Assembly: GCA_000023185.1 (NCBI GenBank)
Contig: CP001625.1
Span: forward strand, 186,001 to 250,000
Direction of reading: 5' to 3'
Source: Rhizobium leguminosarum bv. trifolii WSM1325
Lineage (GTDB): Bacteria > Pseudomonadota > Alphaproteobacteria > Rhizobiales > Rhizobiaceae
Length of the DNA: 64,000 nucleotides
In this document: positions 62,227 through 64,000 of the stretch, in pieces
Numbering within the stretch: position 1 is the stretch's first letter
How the letters are laid out: each line of letters begins with the position of its first letter
The notes under the pieces: model-generated
What the model was told of the DNA's origin: nothing
Seen by the model: the letters and a program-made list of their open reading frames with translations, nothing else
Databases searched by the model: none
Position numbers and translations under genes: made by a program

Positions 62227-62410
62227 CGACAACGCCGCGCGGCTTTTCAGAGACGCAAACGACATTGTAGCATTTTTGATTGCTGCATTACGGCGATTGG
62301 TGCCTGTTTGGGACGTGTGAAGGCAGTTCGCTGCTCGTTCCTTCACCGCCGTCGACATCGAAATGACAGCCGCCATTGATGCCGCGGTTGTGTTCAAAGA
62401 GGAGATGAAT

Positions 62411-63442
62411 ATGGATTATCGCAAGCTCGGTCCCAGCGGGACCGTCGTCACTGCCTATTGCCTCGGCACCATGACCTTTGGCGCGGAGGCCGACGAGGCC
62501 GCCTCGCACAAGCTGCTCGACGATTATTTCGCCTGGGGCGGCAATTTCATCGATACCGCCGATGTCTACAGCGCCGGCAAGTCGGAAGAGATCATCGGAC
62601 GCTGGCTGAAGGCCCGACCGACCGAGGCCCGCCAAGCGATCGTCGCCACCAAGGGACGCTTTCCGATGGGCAACGGACCCAATGATATCGGCCTGTCGCG
62701 TCGGCATCTTAGCCAGGCGCTCGACGATTCGCTCCGCCGCCTCGACCTCGAGCAGATCGACCTCTACCAGATGCATGCCTGGGACGCGCTGACCCCGATC
62801 GAAGAGACGCTGCGTTTCCTCGATGATGCGGTATCCTCCGGCAAGATCGGCTATTACGGCTTCTCCAATTATGTCGGCTGGCACATTGCCAAGGCCTCGG
62901 AGATCGCCAAGGCGCGCGGTTATACCCGTCCGGTGACGCTGCAGCCGCAATATAACCTGCTGGTGCGCGACATCGAACTCGAGATCGTCGCGGCCTGCCA
63001 GGATGCCGGCATGGGTCTGTTGCCGTGGTCACCGCTCGGCGGCGGCTGGCTGACCGGCAAGTACAAGCGCGACGAGATGCCGACCGGCGCCACCCGCCTC
63101 GGCGAAAACCCCAATCGCGGCGGCGAATCCTATGCGCCGCGCAATGCGCTGGAGAGAACCTGGGCGATCATCGCTGTCGTCGAAGAGATCGCCAAGGCGC
63201 ATGGTGTCAGCATGGCGCAGGTGGCGCTCGCCTGGACGGCGGCGCAGCCGGCGATCACCTCCGTGATCCTCGGCGCCCGCACACCGGAACAGCTCGCCGA
63301 CAATCTCGGCGCCATGAAGCTCAAACTCTCCGACGACGAGATGGCGAGACTGAACGATGTGAGCGCGCCTCAGCCACTCGACTATCCCTACGGCAAGGGC
63401 GGCATCAACCAGCGCCATCGCAAGATCGAGGGTGGGCGGTAG
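62411..63442 (+). CDS. Aldo/keto reductase (AKR9/YajO-like)
   Basis: 343 residues from ATG 62411, chosen over 62405 and 62363 by distance from AAAGAGGAG. DYRKLGPSGTVVTAYCLGTM opens the barrel; catalytic Asp and Tyr are in NFIDTADVYSAGKSEEIIGR, Lys in IVATKGRFPMG and His in DLYQMHAWDALTPIEE. GLLPWSPLGGGWLTGKYKRD and VILGARTPEQLADNLGAMKL complete the NADP site. It differs clearly from the neighbouring reductase, so they are not recent duplicates. Last intact gene of the cluster; substrate unknown. Confidence 0.9.
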   Translation: MDYRKLGPSGTVVTAYCLGTMTFGAEADEAASHKLLDDYFAWGGNFIDTADVYSAGKSEEIIGRWLKARPTEARQAIVATKGRFPMGNGPNDIGLSRRHLSQALDDSLRRLDLEQIDLYQMHAWDALTPIEETLRFLDDAVSSGKIGYYGFSNYVGWHIAKASEIAKARGYTRPVTLQPQYNLLVRDIELEIVAACQDAGMGLLPWSPLGGGWLTGKYKRDEMPTGATRLGENPNRGGESYAPRNALERTWAIIAVVEEIAKAHGVSMAQVALAWTAAQPAITSVILGARTPEQLADNLGAMKLKLSDDEMARLNDVSAPQPLDYPYGKGGINQRHRKIEGGR

Positions 63443-63529
63443 TTCGTGGACTGGGACGGTGGCCGAGCCGCCGTCCGGTTCGCCTCGTCACGGCGCTTTT
63501 CTCATCGGTCGTCCGCCAAAGCGGGCATT

Positions 63530-64000
63530 TCGATGGAACTCCATCTCGCCGTGACCTTCGCGGTTGTTGTCATCGGCATATGCTGGCGCGGATCGCGTTG
63601 CATGAAGGCAAGGCACCGCTGGTAGCGCTTCCCACCTGGGGCCTCATGCCGCTCTGCGTGATCGGCATCGCGGCCTTTCTCGTCGAAGGCGCCGGGATCG
63701 ACTGGTCGGCGATCTATATGTGTTTTCGGTCGAGCCCTTCATTGGCGGACTGGGATTGACGCTCTTTACCTTCTGCATGGCGCTGGCGCTGGCGCGCCTG
63801 TTCGTCGATCCGCTCGTCGATCGGTTTGACGCGCGCGCCGTCGCCACGATGTTGCTTGTTCTTTCGGCCATCGGCATCTGCGCCGTGTCGGCGGCGCCGC
63901 ATCCCTATGTCGCGCTGGCGGGCTTTGCCTTGATGGACGCCGGCTGCACGCGGTCTATCCTCTCGCTGTCTCGGCGGCCGCCCAACGCACAGATCGCGCG
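63530..64000 (+). pseudogene. MFS transporter fragment with frameshifts, cut by the right edge
   Basis: Pieces in different frames follow the middle of an MFS transporter: MELHLAVTFAVVVIG, then EGKAPLVALPTWGLMPLCVI, GIAAFLVEGAGIDWSAIYM, next frame EPFIGGLGLTLFTFCM, ARLFVDPLVDRFDARAVAT and AAPHPYVALAGFALMDAGCT, and a third frame VYPLAVSAAAQRTDRA at the edge. At least three indels break it and the N-terminal half is missing. It resembles transporters with the YbjJ/FucP-like D-W-S-A motif. Not translated as a functional protein unless the shifts are sequencing errors. Confidence 0.72.

Overview
The window looks like accessory or plasmid DNA of a Rhizobiaceae alphaproteobacterium (Rhizobium, Agrobacterium or Sinorhizobium type). 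Grounds are high GC, an imuA-imuB-dnaE2 cassette behind an alphaproteobacterial LexA box (GTTC-N7-GTTC), EcfG/RpoE2-type stress promoters (GGAAC-N16-GGTT/CGTT), a ROSE-like RNA thermometer before a small heat-shock gene, and family sets common in rhizobia (DUF982, DUF6894, DUF2934, DUF892, Omp25-like porin). This placement is inference; no rRNA, tRNA, replication or conjugation gene was recognised.

Layout: 1-3.2 kb, SOS mutagenesis cassette (minus strand, dnaE2 cut by the left edge), followed by a fragment of an SRAP gene. 3.6-5.7 kb, membrane protein plus periplasmic sorbosone dehydrogenase. 5.9-15.0 kb, four tightly packed glycosyltransferase genes, three of them fused to other enzymes: UDP-galactopyranose mutase; Gfo/Idh/MocA plus MDR dehydrogenase; clan GH-A glycosidase. 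This is the best candidate for an undescribed pathway. 15.1-22.4 kb, general-stress island (SDR, DUF892, DUF4142, membrane proteins) with five EcfG-like promoters, interrupted by a CGNR regulator/EamA exporter pair with palindromic operators. 22.4-26.8 kb, decayed DNA with small stress genes. 26.8-34.2 kb, FecR/CHASE2-GGDEF-EAL signalling pair, frameshifted GT2, LuxR-type regulator, MFS transporter. 34.5-41.8 kb, DUF6894, decayed DNA ligase, decayed HARP-like gene, intact LigD, and a heat-shock operon. 42.3-46.6 kb, receiver-only regulators, collapsed Mn-catalase, outer-membrane protein. 47-49.6 kb, wreckage: frameshifted LysR, XRE regulator, an esterase gene split by an inversion, GntR fragment. 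49.6-56.9 kb, four-gene RND efflux operon with a broken divergent response regulator. 57.3-58.2 kb, PIN toxin/antitoxin pair. 59.3-63.4 kb, LysR, epimerase and two aldo/keto reductases. 63.5 kb to the edge, decayed MFS gene.

How it fits together: most intact modules deal with stress: DNA damage (ImuABC, LigD), osmotic/starvation stress (EcfG set), heat (ROSE/HSP20), toxic compounds (RND, EamA, MFS) and surface polysaccharide. At least fifteen genes are truncated, frameshifted or rearranged, many by one missing base, so either the replicon is decaying or part of the assembly has indel errors. Large genes such as ligD, the RND pump, the 1079-residue fusion and the CHASE2 protein are open throughout.
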